In this document: positions 8,958 to 17,216 of the stretch, piece by piece
How the letters are laid out: each line of letters starts with the position of its first letter
How positions within the stretch are numbered: the stretch's first letter is position 1
From: Armatimonadetes bacterium UBA5352
GTDB taxonomy: Bacteria > Armatimonadota > Zipacnadia > Zipacnadales > UBA5352
Direction of reading: 5' to 3'
Assembly (NCBI GenBank): GCA_002411015.1
Contig: DHPY01000006.1
Location: forward strand, 53,114-117,113
Length of the DNA: 64,000 nucleotides
Translations under genes and position numbers: made by a program
The notes under the pieces: model-generated
What the model saw: only the letters and a program-made list of their open reading frames with translations
The model's database searches: none
Told to the model about the DNA's origin: nothing

Positions 8958-9566
8958 TCAGAAGACCGGCGGTGACGGCGGCATCAGGCCCAGGCTGATC
9001 GTGACGCCTGCGATCTTCGTTCCCGCCTGGACTGTGGCGGTGGCCGACCCCGTGGCGAGTCCGTCCGCTGACACCGCGGTCAGTGCCTGACTGCCCGCGA
9101 GCAGATTGTAGATGCTGAACGTGCCGTCTGCGCGGCTGGTGGCCGTCGCATTACCGCTGCGGATGGTGGCGCCGCCCGCAGCCGTTCCGCCGCGCCGGAC
9201 CGTGCCGGAGACGGCGCCCCGCCCTGCCAGCAGGACAGGTTGCAGACAGCGCGTTCCCATCTGATTGACGCCGTCCTGCACTGAGACGTTCGTTTGAAGC
9301 TGCTGGAATCCGGTGGCTGCAATGGTGACCATCTGGCTCCCGACGGGCGCCTGGATGGAGAATACTCCATTCGCGTCGCTTTGCACAGAGGCGGAGCCGA
9401 CTCGTATGGTGGCGCCGGCAATCGGGGCGAGGGTCCCGTCATTGAGGACAGTGCCGCGGAGGGTAGCTTGTGCGGGGGTGACACCCCCACCGCCGCCGCC
9501 ACAGCCCGCAAGGACGACTGCGCCAACCGCCAATGCAACCGCTGCAACCGCAACCTTTGCTCGCAT
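8958..9566 (-). CDS. Lipoprotein with two carboxypeptidase-regulatory-like domains
   Basis: A 202-residue predicted lipoprotein. The signal segment ends in the lipobox VLAGC followed by a run of six glycines, a flexible tether. Two beta-sandwich repeats of the CarboxypepD_reg/transthyretin-like type follow: TLRGTVLNDGTLAPIAGATI with SDANGVFSIQAPVG, and AVSGTVRRGGTAAGGATIRS with SRADGTFSIYNLLAG. Such domains are structural or adhesive modules. Start chosen at the ATG at 9566, where GGGAG lies ten bases upstream; a GTG at 9575 abuts that site and is less likely. It lies between a second repeat lipoprotein and lptC in the same operon. Confidence 0.78.
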   Translation of the reverse strand: MRAKVAVAAVALAVGAVVLAGCGGGGGGVTPAQATLRGTVLNDGTLAPIAGATIRVGSASVQSDANGVFSIQAPVGSQMVTIAATGFQQLQTNVSVQDGVNQMGTRCLQPVLLAGRGAVSGTVRRGGTAAGGATIRSGNATATSRADGTFSIYNLLAGSQALTAVSADGLATGSATATVQAGTKIAGVTISLGLMPPSPPVF

Positions 9567-9607
9567 CTTCTGCACGCTCCCTGGGACAGGAGTCCGCTGG
9601 CCGATCG

Positions 9608-10804
9608 CTACACCGTCAGCACGAAGTTAATACCACTGACGATCACTCCGCCGGGGGGCACAGTCACCTCGCGAGTGATTGAGCGTCCCTGGTAGGTGAC
9701 CGTCAGCTCGTATGCCCCCTGTGGGACGAAGAGACCGTAGTGACCTGAGGCGTCGGTGGTGGCCTCATCGAGCACCGTGCCGGTCGTGAGCGACAGAGCA
9801 CGCACCGTCGCTCCCGCATTGTCCGCGGAGCCGCTGAGGGTGACGGTGCCCGTGATGGTGTGGGGGCCACCGGGCGGGTCGCCGGCCTCCTCAAAGAGCT
9901 CAAGCGTCACGTCGCCCATCCCGGGGAGGATGCGCACGACCGCTTCCAGCTCCTCGTAGCCGGAGGAAGTGACGGTCACGGACTGGTCGCCCACCGGCAC
10001 GTCGGTGACGGCGAAGCGCCCGTTGGCGCCTGTCTGGACAGGGCTGCTGGTGCCGACAGTGACCTGCGCGCCCGCAACAGGCAGTCGCGTAAGCACATCC
10101 ACCACGATGCCCGTGACGTCCACCGATGTATCGCCGCCCACAAGCTCGAAGTCCACCGGGGCGTTCTGGCCGACCGAATCAGCACGGACGGTCACGGCGC
10201 GCGAGGCGCCGAGGTACCCCGCAACCTGGACGGTGACACTGTTCTGTCCCTTCGGGATGCCCGCGACGAGGTAGGCGCCGTCGGCTGCAGTGTAACCGCC
10301 AACCGCCGCGCTCTGGTTGCCTGACGGTGTGAACTGCACGAAGGCGTTGGCGATCGGCTGCCCGGTCTCTTCATCGGTGACTGTCCCCGAGACTGAGCCG
10401 GTCAGCGCAGGATCGGCCGGGGTCATCGCAACCGTGACCCATGTTGCCGCCGTTACCTGCATCTGCACCTGCTGAGTCGCGGTCCGATAGCCCGCGGCAT
10501 TGGCTGTGAGCGGCTGAGTGGGCGGAGTGGCGGTCCCGATCGGCACGTCGCGCAGGATGAGCTGCTGATCGCTTGGCCGAAGCTCACCTCGCACGCCACC
10601 GACGGTCACCGTGGCGTTCACGGCGAGCGGAACGCTCGTCTCCGCCTCCACCACGAGCACGACGACCGAGCCGCCCCCGCCGGTGTCGTCCGCCGGTGGC
10701 AGGCCGCCGCATCCCGTCAGGCTGATGCTCGCGATGACTGAGACCGCGATGAGTGACGTGAGCGCGGTCGGGAACTGCCTGGGTGTGCGTGGGCGAGCTG
10801 TCAC
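9608..10804 (-). CDS. Lipoprotein with four carboxypeptidase-regulatory-like repeats
   Basis: A 398-residue predicted lipoprotein (lipobox SLTGC, then GGLPPADDTGGGG as linker). Four beta-sandwich repeats follow, recognisable by VTGIVVDVLTRLPVAGAQVT-type first strands and ANGRFAVTDVPVGDQ-type turns. The first repeat is the most divergent. No catalytic residues are seen; the protein probably acts as a surface or periplasmic scaffold. The start is GTG at 10804 with GAGGAA upstream. It is 17 bases from the gene encoding the large secreted protein and 41 bases from the next lipoprotein, consistent with a single transcript. Confidence 0.78.
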   Translation of the reverse strand: MTARPRTPRQFPTALTSLIAVSVIASISLTGCGGLPPADDTGGGGSVVVLVVEAETSVPLAVNATVTVGGVRGELRPSDQQLILRDVPIGTATPPTQPLTANAAGYRTATQQVQMQVTAATWVTVAMTPADPALTGSVSGTVTDEETGQPIANAFVQFTPSGNQSAAVGGYTAADGAYLVAGIPKGQNSVTVQVAGYLGASRAVTVRADSVGQNAPVDFELVGGDTSVDVTGIVVDVLTRLPVAGAQVTVGTSSPVQTGANGRFAVTDVPVGDQSVTVTSSGYEELEAVVRILPGMGDVTLELFEEAGDPPGGPHTITGTVTLSGSADNAGATVRALSLTTGTVLDEATTDASGHYGLFVPQGAYELTVTYQGRSITREVTVPPGGVIVSGINFVLTV

Positions 10805-10821
10805 GTGATCGCTTTCCTCAT

Positions 10822-13821
10822 CTAACGCGTGATCTGCAGCGGTCGAAGCGCCTGCGCCTGTCGGCCGCTGTCGTCGCGTGCCGTCATCTTCACGAGGTAC
10901 ATCCCGCTCGGCACAAGCGTTCCGGCGTTGTCCCGGAGGTTCCAGCTCAGCGTGTTCTGTCCCGGATCGCGCGGGCCGATCGCCAGCGTGCGGACCGACC
11001 GGCCGGCGATATTGAGCACCTCAACATCCACCTGCGCTGCGTTCGAGAGCGTGAAGACGATCTCCGCGCTCTCGCTCGGCCCCTGCATGGCGGTCATGCC
11101 CGTGACCATCAGCGGCTGCTCGGAGCGCGGGCGGACCTTGATGCGCAGGTCGCGGCTGACGCCATTCCCGGTTGCGGGCAGGTTGTAGCCCGCGCTCGTG
11201 CGCATGTAGACCTGCTTTCCCGCTGCCTCATCCACGAGCGTCACCGTCAGGTCGTCCGGCACCCGGCTCATGTCCGGCCAGCGCAGACGCACCGGGGTGT
11301 GGGGCAGAGTGCTGCGAACCTGCAGCGCAAACGTCTCCTCCGCGCTGGCAGCGGGGCGGACGTCGCTGAGATAGCCGCCTTCACCGGTGCCAGCGGGGTC
11401 AAGCGTGACTTGAACGCTCGGGCCGAACGCCGGCGGTGACTGCAGGTCATGCAGATCGAGCCCCGCGGCCGCGTCGGTGGCGGCGCCGATACGCGCGGTG
11501 CCGCTCATGCCGCCCGCCTCCGCCACGATCGGCAGCGACCACTGGCGCGTCTGCGGTGTGGTGCTGCCTATGCGGGCCCTGGCCGCCGATGATGTGCCCA
11601 CCGCCGGGAGGCGCATGATCGCGCCGTTGCCGCGCAGGCAGCGGATCCAGTAGCCCTCGAAGGCCACCATCTGGGTGCGCTCGGTATAGCCCTCGGCCTG
11701 CGTGTAGCCGTAGATACCGGCCTGGATGATTCGCTGCGTGACCGCCTCCGCGTAGCTCACGGCTGCCTCGCCGTCCACCTGGAACTGGAGCGTCGTGATG
11801 TTCACCGGCTGGGTGCGTGGCGATCCGATCTGGTTCCAGCCGACGCGCAGTTGAGTCTCCGCAGGCCGGTCCTCCGGCTCCGCGACGCCGGTGAGGTTCA
11901 GCGTAACGTCAGAGAAGATGCGCAGCCAGTAGCCCCGGCCCGGCTCGATCGGATCCGTGCGCGGCCAGATCGCGTACTTGTTGTCGCCGGGGGCCTGCGG
12001 ATCCCAGCGCGCCACCAGCAGTTCCCTCTCAGGAATGCCGAGCAGAGCAGAGAGGTCCGGTTCAAGCGGCATCAGCGGGAACGAGATCATGTGGATCCCT
12101 GTGCCGGCGGCCGACCAGGTGCGGGTGAGGGTCTGCTGATCATTGCCCTCGATGAAGACCACGTAGGAGTCATAGGCGACGTTGATCGTGCGGCTGATCG
12201 TCTCGCCCTCGGGGCTTGTGAAGGCGACGACCAGCTTCTGCGGCGTGAGTGCCCCCTGGGTGATCCGCCCGCCCCAGACGCCGCGCGTCACGCTCACGTT
12301 TGAGAGCCCCGCACCGCCCTGAACGCTTACAGTGCCCTGATTGGCGCCGATGATTGAGCCGTAGAGGTTGTTCTCGCCGAGCTCAAAGCCGCGCATGCCG
12401 TAGGGGAATGGCAGCCGCAGGCGCAGGGAATCGATGTCTACCTGCACGGTGATGTTCTGCGGGCCGCCGATGTTGAAGAAGGTGGGGATCAGGAAGCCCT
12501 CGCCCGCGGATTCGCCTGTGGCGGGGATGGTGATCGTGTTCCCCTCCTCAGCGAAGAGCGAGACCGCGAAGTCGTAGCTCCAGTAGGTGGTCCGGGCCTG
12601 CCCCCCGAGCGGCCGCTCATCGCCGTCGAAGCTGGTGAAGAAGTACTCGAGGATCAGCGCGACCGACTGCGTCAGCGGGATGTTCCAGACGAATAGCTTG
12701 GCGCCGATACGGATGCTCGTGTCAAGCACCCACTGGCGCTGATACCACTCCTGGAAGGGCATCCCCTCGACCATCGGCAGGGCCTGCGCAGCCAGCACCC
12801 GCAGCGCGGCAATGTCGCCCGGGAGGGTTCCCGTGAAGCTCGCGTAGTAGCTTTCATTGAAGCGGCGGAAGAACTGGTTGTCCTCGACCCAGCACTTGAA
12901 CCAGGCGCTGCGGGCCATCGCGATCCGCCAGACGAGCATCCCGGTCCAGCCGGATTCTGGGAAGAACGTCGGCCCGCCGATGGCCTCCTGGTTCTGCGCC
13001 TCGTAGACAGACGTCGCGTAGAAGGGCCCCGGGTCTATCGGGTTGTAGCCGGGGGCAACGCCTGAGCGTGTCTGGATGACGGTGGCGGCGGCTCCCGCAA
13101 AACCCATCTCCCACGAGTCGTAGAAGAACGCCACATCGTCGTGGAAGGCCTGCAGCACGAGGATCAGCAGAATGAAGCTGTCCTCGGCGAAGTTGCCGGA
13201 CATCGGCGCGAGCACGATCTCGTTCTCGGTGGCGTCGTAGATGCCGCCCTGCAGCGAGTTGAGAGTTGGGTCCAGGCGGATGTTCACGTCGAGGTCGAAG
13301 GCGGGCCGGCCGTAGACGTTATAGGCGACGGGTACCGCTCGCGCGAGGTAGTCGCGCAGGGCCGTCTCATCAGCGGCGGGGAAGCCCTCGAAAGTGAAGC
13401 GCAGTGCGTTCGTGGGGTTGCCGAGGCCGCCTGTATGCGAGGTAGCCATCAGCTCGGGCGCGACGATCTGCCCGTCCCTGAGGTGCACGAGACGGCGGGG
13501 GAAGCAGGCGCGTGCAGAGGGGCTCTTCAGCCCGAGCCGCTGCAGGGCGCGCATGCTCTGCTCAGCGCGCCGGAGCGCGTCAACGCTATGCTGCGAGCGG
13601 ATCGCCTGAGCGACTGCGCTGCCAGCAGCGGCGGCGGTGGTCATCTCCGCATCGTCTACCACGATCGCGCCCTGCGGACCGTCGGAGACGGTCGCGAAGG
13701 GCTCGTTGACTGTGTTTCTGAAGGGCCCCGCGAGCGCACTTGAAGCCGCCATCGCCAGCAGGAGCAGCGCGCTCATGCATGTTATCTGCGCGCGAAGCAT
13801 GCGCTCACTCACCCTACTCAT
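10822..13821 (-). CDS. Large secreted protein with degenerate peptidase-like region and FlgD-like Ig C-terminus
   Basis: A 999-residue exported protein of unknown function. The signal peptide core is CMSALLLLAMAASSALA. Residues about 160-260 contain LVLQAFHDD (H227) and WEMGF (E238) in a spacing that recalls the helices of a zinc peptidase, but the second His of an HExxH motif is missing. The middle is beta-rich, with segments such as GTGIHMISFPLMP and GRGYWLRIF. The last 80 residues form a FlgD-like Ig module (VDVEVLNIAGRSVRTLAI, then GTLVPSGMYLVKMTA), often C-terminal in envelope-associated proteins. The ATG at 13821 overlaps the barrel gene's stop by eight bases; ATG 13800 is an alternative start. 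Hypothesis: cargo or partner of the barrel encoded upstream. Confidence 0.75.
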   Translation of the reverse strand: MSRVSERMLRAQITCMSALLLLAMAASSALAGPFRNTVNEPFATVSDGPQGAIVVDDAEMTTAAAAGSAVAQAIRSQHSVDALRRAEQSMRALQRLGLKSPSARACFPRRLVHLRDGQIVAPELMATSHTGGLGNPTNALRFTFEGFPAADETALRDYLARAVPVAYNVYGRPAFDLDVNIRLDPTLNSLQGGIYDATENEIVLAPMSGNFAEDSFILLILVLQAFHDDVAFFYDSWEMGFAGAAATVIQTRSGVAPGYNPIDPGPFYATSVYEAQNQEAIGGPTFFPESGWTGMLVWRIAMARSAWFKCWVEDNQFFRRFNESYYASFTGTLPGDIAALRVLAAQALPMVEGMPFQEWYQRQWVLDTSIRIGAKLFVWNIPLTQSVALILEYFFTSFDGDERPLGGQARTTYWSYDFAVSLFAEEGNTITIPATGESAGEGFLIPTFFNIGGPQNITVQVDIDSLRLRLPFPYGMRGFELGENNLYGSIIGANQGTVSVQGGAGLSNVSVTRGVWGGRITQGALTPQKLVVAFTSPEGETISRTINVAYDSYVVFIEGNDQQTLTRTWSAAGTGIHMISFPLMPLEPDLSALLGIPERELLVARWDPQAPGDNKYAIWPRTDPIEPGRGYWLRIFSDVTLNLTGVAEPEDRPAETQLRVGWNQIGSPRTQPVNITTLQFQVDGEAAVSYAEAVTQRIIQAGIYGYTQAEGYTERTQMVAFEGYWIRCLRGNGAIMRLPAVGTSSAARARIGSTTPQTRQWSLPIVAEAGGMSGTARIGAATDAAAGLDLHDLQSPPAFGPSVQVTLDPAGTGEGGYLSDVRPAASAEETFALQVRSTLPHTPVRLRWPDMSRVPDDLTVTLVDEAAGKQVYMRTSAGYNLPATGNGVSRDLRIKVRPRSEQPLMVTGMTAMQGPSESAEIVFTLSNAAQVDVEVLNIAGRSVRTLAIGPRDPGQNTLSWNLRDNAGTLVPSGMYLVKMTARDDSGRQAQALRPLQITR

Positions 13822-16800
13822 ACCACTGCCACCACCGCAGCACTCCCTCACGCAGGCAGCGTTCGTTCTCTGCCCTCCGCTGCTCAATGCCATCGCTCCC
13901 GAACGGTGCGGGCGGCATGGAGACGCCTGTGTCCGTGTCCTGCTGGAATTCGCCGACGCCGGTCTCAAAGCCGCGTGTATCGGGCGCGTAGTAGCGTGCG
14001 CTGCTGCCGCGCGCGCTATCGGGGCCTGCGAAGAAGTCCGTCTCCCGGTCGCGGAAGATGCCCGTGTTAGTGCCGAACGGATTGGAGCCGAATGGGCTGG
14101 TGCCGAAGCTGTCGCTGCCGAAGCCGCGATCGTAGCTGCTCATGCCGCTGAAGTCGCTGATGCCGCCGGTGCCGTAGCCGAGGCTGGAGCCCGCGCCGTA
14201 GCCGCCGAAGCTTGAGAGCGCGCCGCCGTAGCCGGAGTAGCCGCCCGTGGCGCGGCCTGCCGAACCGAGGCCGCTGGAGAAGTTGCTCGAGACCTCCATC
14301 AGGAACGTGTGAGCGATGTAGTCCTGGCTGCCCGCGGAGCCGCCGAACCCGGGGAGTGGCAGGGCGGAGCGGCCGGAGATGTTGCGGATGTATCGGTAGC
14401 CGAGGTTCATGTCGGCGAGATCGCTCACCCGGTAGCGCACACCAAGCTCGCCCGTGTCCTTCACGAAGGCCGCGTAGCCGCTATCGTAGTCGGCGCGGCC
14501 GAGGCGTCCGAAGAGGCTGATCCCCTGCGCGATCTCGTAGTTCAGCTCGCCCGAGATGTCGAAGAGGTCCGTCGGCACGATCCGCGTGATCTGCTGGGTG
14601 CCGGAGCTGATCGTGGTCGGGCTGGAGCCGTCCTGCTTGTGCAGGTTGAGCGATACGCTCCACGGCTGCTCCGTCGGGCGATAGCTCAGCCCGAGCGCGA
14701 GCACGTTGTTCTTGACGGCGCCCGCGCCCTCCTCGAGGAAGACCTGCTCATCGCGCCCCCACGTGGCCGTCACTGCCATCGTCTCGACGGGCTGCCAGCC
14801 GAACGAGGCGTTGTAGTAGGTCTGCTCGCTGTCGGCGAGGTAGCCGAGGCCGCCACCGCTGGAGTAGTCGCGGATGCCTGCTGCGAGCGTGAGGTTCATG
14901 TTCCGCGCCGGCCGCCACGAGAGGTCCATCCGCGTGTTCGCGTCCTCGTAGCGCGGCTGCTCGACCTCATCGTCGTCATCGTTGCCGCCGCCACCACCGC
15001 CGCCAGGGTTGTCTATCTGCAGCGTGCTGAAGAAGCCTCTCCCGCCGCGCGATTCCGAGCGCGTGTGATCAACGCTCAGGCTCAGCGCACTCGAGGGCGT
15101 CCAGCGCGCGGAGAGCCGTGTAACCACGCCGTCGGAGCGATCGTTCGTGCCGCGGGTGACCGAGTCATTGATCCCGTAGTGCCCGGAGAGCGAGAGGTTC
15201 GCCGCCGGTGTATAGGTCGCGGAGATCTGCGTCTGATCGGTGGTGGAGCCACGGGTCTGCGACGTGCCGAGGTCGCCGAGGTAATCAAGGTTGGTGCTTG
15301 AGAGGTTGAAGTCGACCGTGAACGGCGCGTCGAAGGGCGAGTAGGTCATCCGCAGACTGTCGGTGGTGTGCCTGCGGTCGCCGCCGAACGCGCCGCTGTT
15401 CTCGAGCGACTGGCGGGTGAGGCTCAGCCTCGGCCAGCCGGGATAGGTGACGTCTACGCCCATGTCATTGCGCTGCGTCTGGACTGACAGGGAACTGTCG
15501 GTCTGCGCGGGTTGGAGGGCCATCGTGCTGAAGAGGCTGCCGCCCCCGAACGAGCCGAAGGTGAGGCCGCTGTCGCTCTCAAGGTCCGAGAAGCGCTCGT
15601 AGACTGAGATGTACTCGTTGGCCTGCCACTCCGCGGCGAAGTTCAGGCCCTTCTCTTTGCGCTGGAAGCCGACCGTGTCCACGTAGCTGAAGCCGGGCTG
15701 CACGTCGCGCAGTTCGAGCGTGGCCATCAGGTCGGGCCGCGAGTAGCCGAAGCTGCTTCGCCATGCCTGGCCCGTCACGCCCTCGGCCTGCCGGTCGCTC
15801 TGCGCCCAGTCGGCCCGGAAGGTCAGGTCATCGGTGACTCGGTAGCCGAGATCGAGGCCGTAGACGAGAGAGTCGCCAACTGTGGTCTGATCTCCGAGGT
15901 CATAGTAGTAGCGGATGATGACAAGTGACGTCGGCGGCACCGCTCGGCGGAAGATGATCCGGCCGATATCGTGGTAGACGTCATAGTCTATGGTCTGAAG
16001 CTGCTCAACGTTATCCACAAGGACGACGACGGACTGGTCGATGGTGATCCGCTCGCCCTCGAAGATGACTGTCGCGCCGTTCGGGAGGATCGGGCGGAAG
16101 TTCGTGTCAAATGGGCCGGTGGTCCCGGAGGCCTGGTAGATGTCCTCCTGGAAGCCGGCGGTGTCGTCGGCGTTGGCGGGGCTGCGCTTGTCCTGCTGCA
16201 GGCCCGTCAGGCCGAGCACCATCCGGTCGTCGAGCAGTCGCACCTCCGCCCGCGCACCGTAGAGTGCTCCCGGGCTGCTGGCGTAGCCGTAGGACTGGTA
16301 GGCGACGGATATCGTCGAGGTGATCGGGATGATGCGCGGGGGGGCGTCCACGGGCTCGAACCAGAGCTGACCGGTCTCGTAGTCCAGCCGGTAGTCCTCG
16401 CCGAAGCGCATGATCTGCTCATCAACCTTCACGACCTCGCTGCCCTCGATGATCGGGGTGTAGCGGAGGAAGAACGGGCCGGAGGTGTTATTGCCGGTGA
16501 TGACCTCACGCCGCGTCAGGCCCTTCTCGCGCGAGTAGAAGGCCCGCAGCAGGCCGCCCGGGATCTCCTGGTCAAGCTGCCAGCCCTTGAGCGTCTTGTT
16601 GAAGCTGGCGAACTCGTTGCCCGCGAGGCGGATGTTCAGATCGCCGTAGTAGAGCGCGGTCTCATCGGTGGTCCAGCCGAGGACGTAGCGGGTGTAGTCA
16701 TTGCCCCAGCCGCTGGCGGAGATGTCCGCCTGTACGCCGAGGTTCTGCCAGATCGGCCCCTCAATGTGCAGGCTGCTCGTGCGGACGAGGCTGTCGGTGT

Positions 16801-17014
16801 CCCAGCGCTGGCCCTCAAAGGCCGACTGGGAGCCCTCAAGGGCATGCTCCTGGAGCGTGAAGCGGTTGGAGCCGGAGATCTCCATGCCCTGGAAGAGGCC
16901 CCAGTCCTTGAAGAGGCGCCCGATCCCCTCGAAGATATCCTCCGCCTGAGCGGACGGCGCCGCGATGAGCAGGATGAGGGCGAGGATTGTGCAGATATGG
17001 CTTCTACACTTCAC
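13814..17014 (-). CDS. Large outer-membrane beta-barrel protein, SprA-like N-terminal features
   Basis: A 1066-residue exported protein: signal peptide ending PSAQAEDIF, then long stretches of alternating polar/aromatic strands. Residues about 190-240 (GEDYRLDYETGQLWFEP) and about 340 (TIDYDVYHDIGRIIFRRAVP) resemble the 'start from / linear-in' repeats of SprA-like translocon barrels, which is inference from pattern only. A seven-glycine run followed by NDDDDE sits in what should be an external loop. The last 150 residues are Gly/Ser/Tyr-rich and then charged. The start is a GTG with GGAG eight bases upstream. It is the first gene of the envelope operon. It could be a porin, a secretion channel or an assembly factor. 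Confidence 0.72.
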   Translation of the reverse strand: MKCRSHICTILALILLIAAPSAQAEDIFEGIGRLFKDWGLFQGMEISGSNRFTLQEHALEGSQSAFEGQRWDTDSLVRTSSLHIEGPIWQNLGVQADISASGWGNDYTRYVLGWTTDETALYYGDLNIRLAGNEFASFNKTLKGWQLDQEIPGGLLRAFYSREKGLTRREVITGNNTSGPFFLRYTPIIEGSEVVKVDEQIMRFGEDYRLDYETGQLWFEPVDAPPRIIPITSTISVAYQSYGYASSPGALYGARAEVRLLDDRMVLGLTGLQQDKRSPANADDTAGFQEDIYQASGTTGPFDTNFRPILPNGATVIFEGERITIDQSVVVLVDNVEQLQTIDYDVYHDIGRIIFRRAVPPTSLVIIRYYYDLGDQTTVGDSLVYGLDLGYRVTDDLTFRADWAQSDRQAEGVTGQAWRSSFGYSRPDLMATLELRDVQPGFSYVDTVGFQRKEKGLNFAAEWQANEYISVYERFSDLESDSGLTFGSFGGGSLFSTMALQPAQTDSSLSVQTQRNDMGVDVTYPGWPRLSLTRQSLENSGAFGGDRRHTTDSLRMTYSPFDAPFTVDFNLSSTNLDYLGDLGTSQTRGSTTDQTQISATYTPAANLSLSGHYGINDSVTRGTNDRSDGVVTRLSARWTPSSALSLSVDHTRSESRGGRGFFSTLQIDNPGGGGGGGNDDDDEVEQPRYEDANTRMDLSWRPARNMNLTLAAGIRDYSSGGGLGYLADSEQTYYNASFGWQPVETMAVTATWGRDEQVFLEEGAGAVKNNVLALGLSYRPTEQPWSVSLNLHKQDGSSPTTISSGTQQITRIVPTDLFDISGELNYEIAQGISLFGRLGRADYDSGYAAFVKDTGELGVRYRVSDLADMNLGYRYIRNISGRSALPLPGFGGSAGSQDYIAHTFLMEVSSNFSSGLGSAGRATGGYSGYGGALSSFGGYGAGSSLGYGTGGISDFSGMSSYDRGFGSDSFGTSPFGSNPFGTNTGIFRDRETDFFAGPDSARGSSARYYAPDTRGFETGVGEFQQDTDTGVSMPPAPFGSDGIEQRRAENERCLREGVLRWWQWYE

Positions 17015-17059
17015 TCAGGCAGCTCCATAACGTAGTCGCTGAGGCGTCGTCAGACGATG

Positions 17060-17088
17060 ATGGTAGTAGGACGCGGCCACTCTGTCAA
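17060..17088 (-). promoter_or_regulatory. Predicted promoter of the envelope operon
   Basis: On the minus strand a perfect -35 box TTGACA is followed after 17 bases by TACCAT. The start codon of the barrel gene lies about 45 bases beyond. The site is in the 202-bp divergent gap shared with the ABC importer genes. Confidence 0.6.
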
Positions 17089-17216
17089 ATGTTCCCAGCA
17101 CAGGAATCTCGCCTGCTCATGCACGACGACTTCTTGCGGACGCGGAGGAGCGGGGGCGGGTCGCGAGGAAGATACTCGTCCGGACGCCACCGCTCGTGTG
17201 AGGGAGCTCGATCGTC

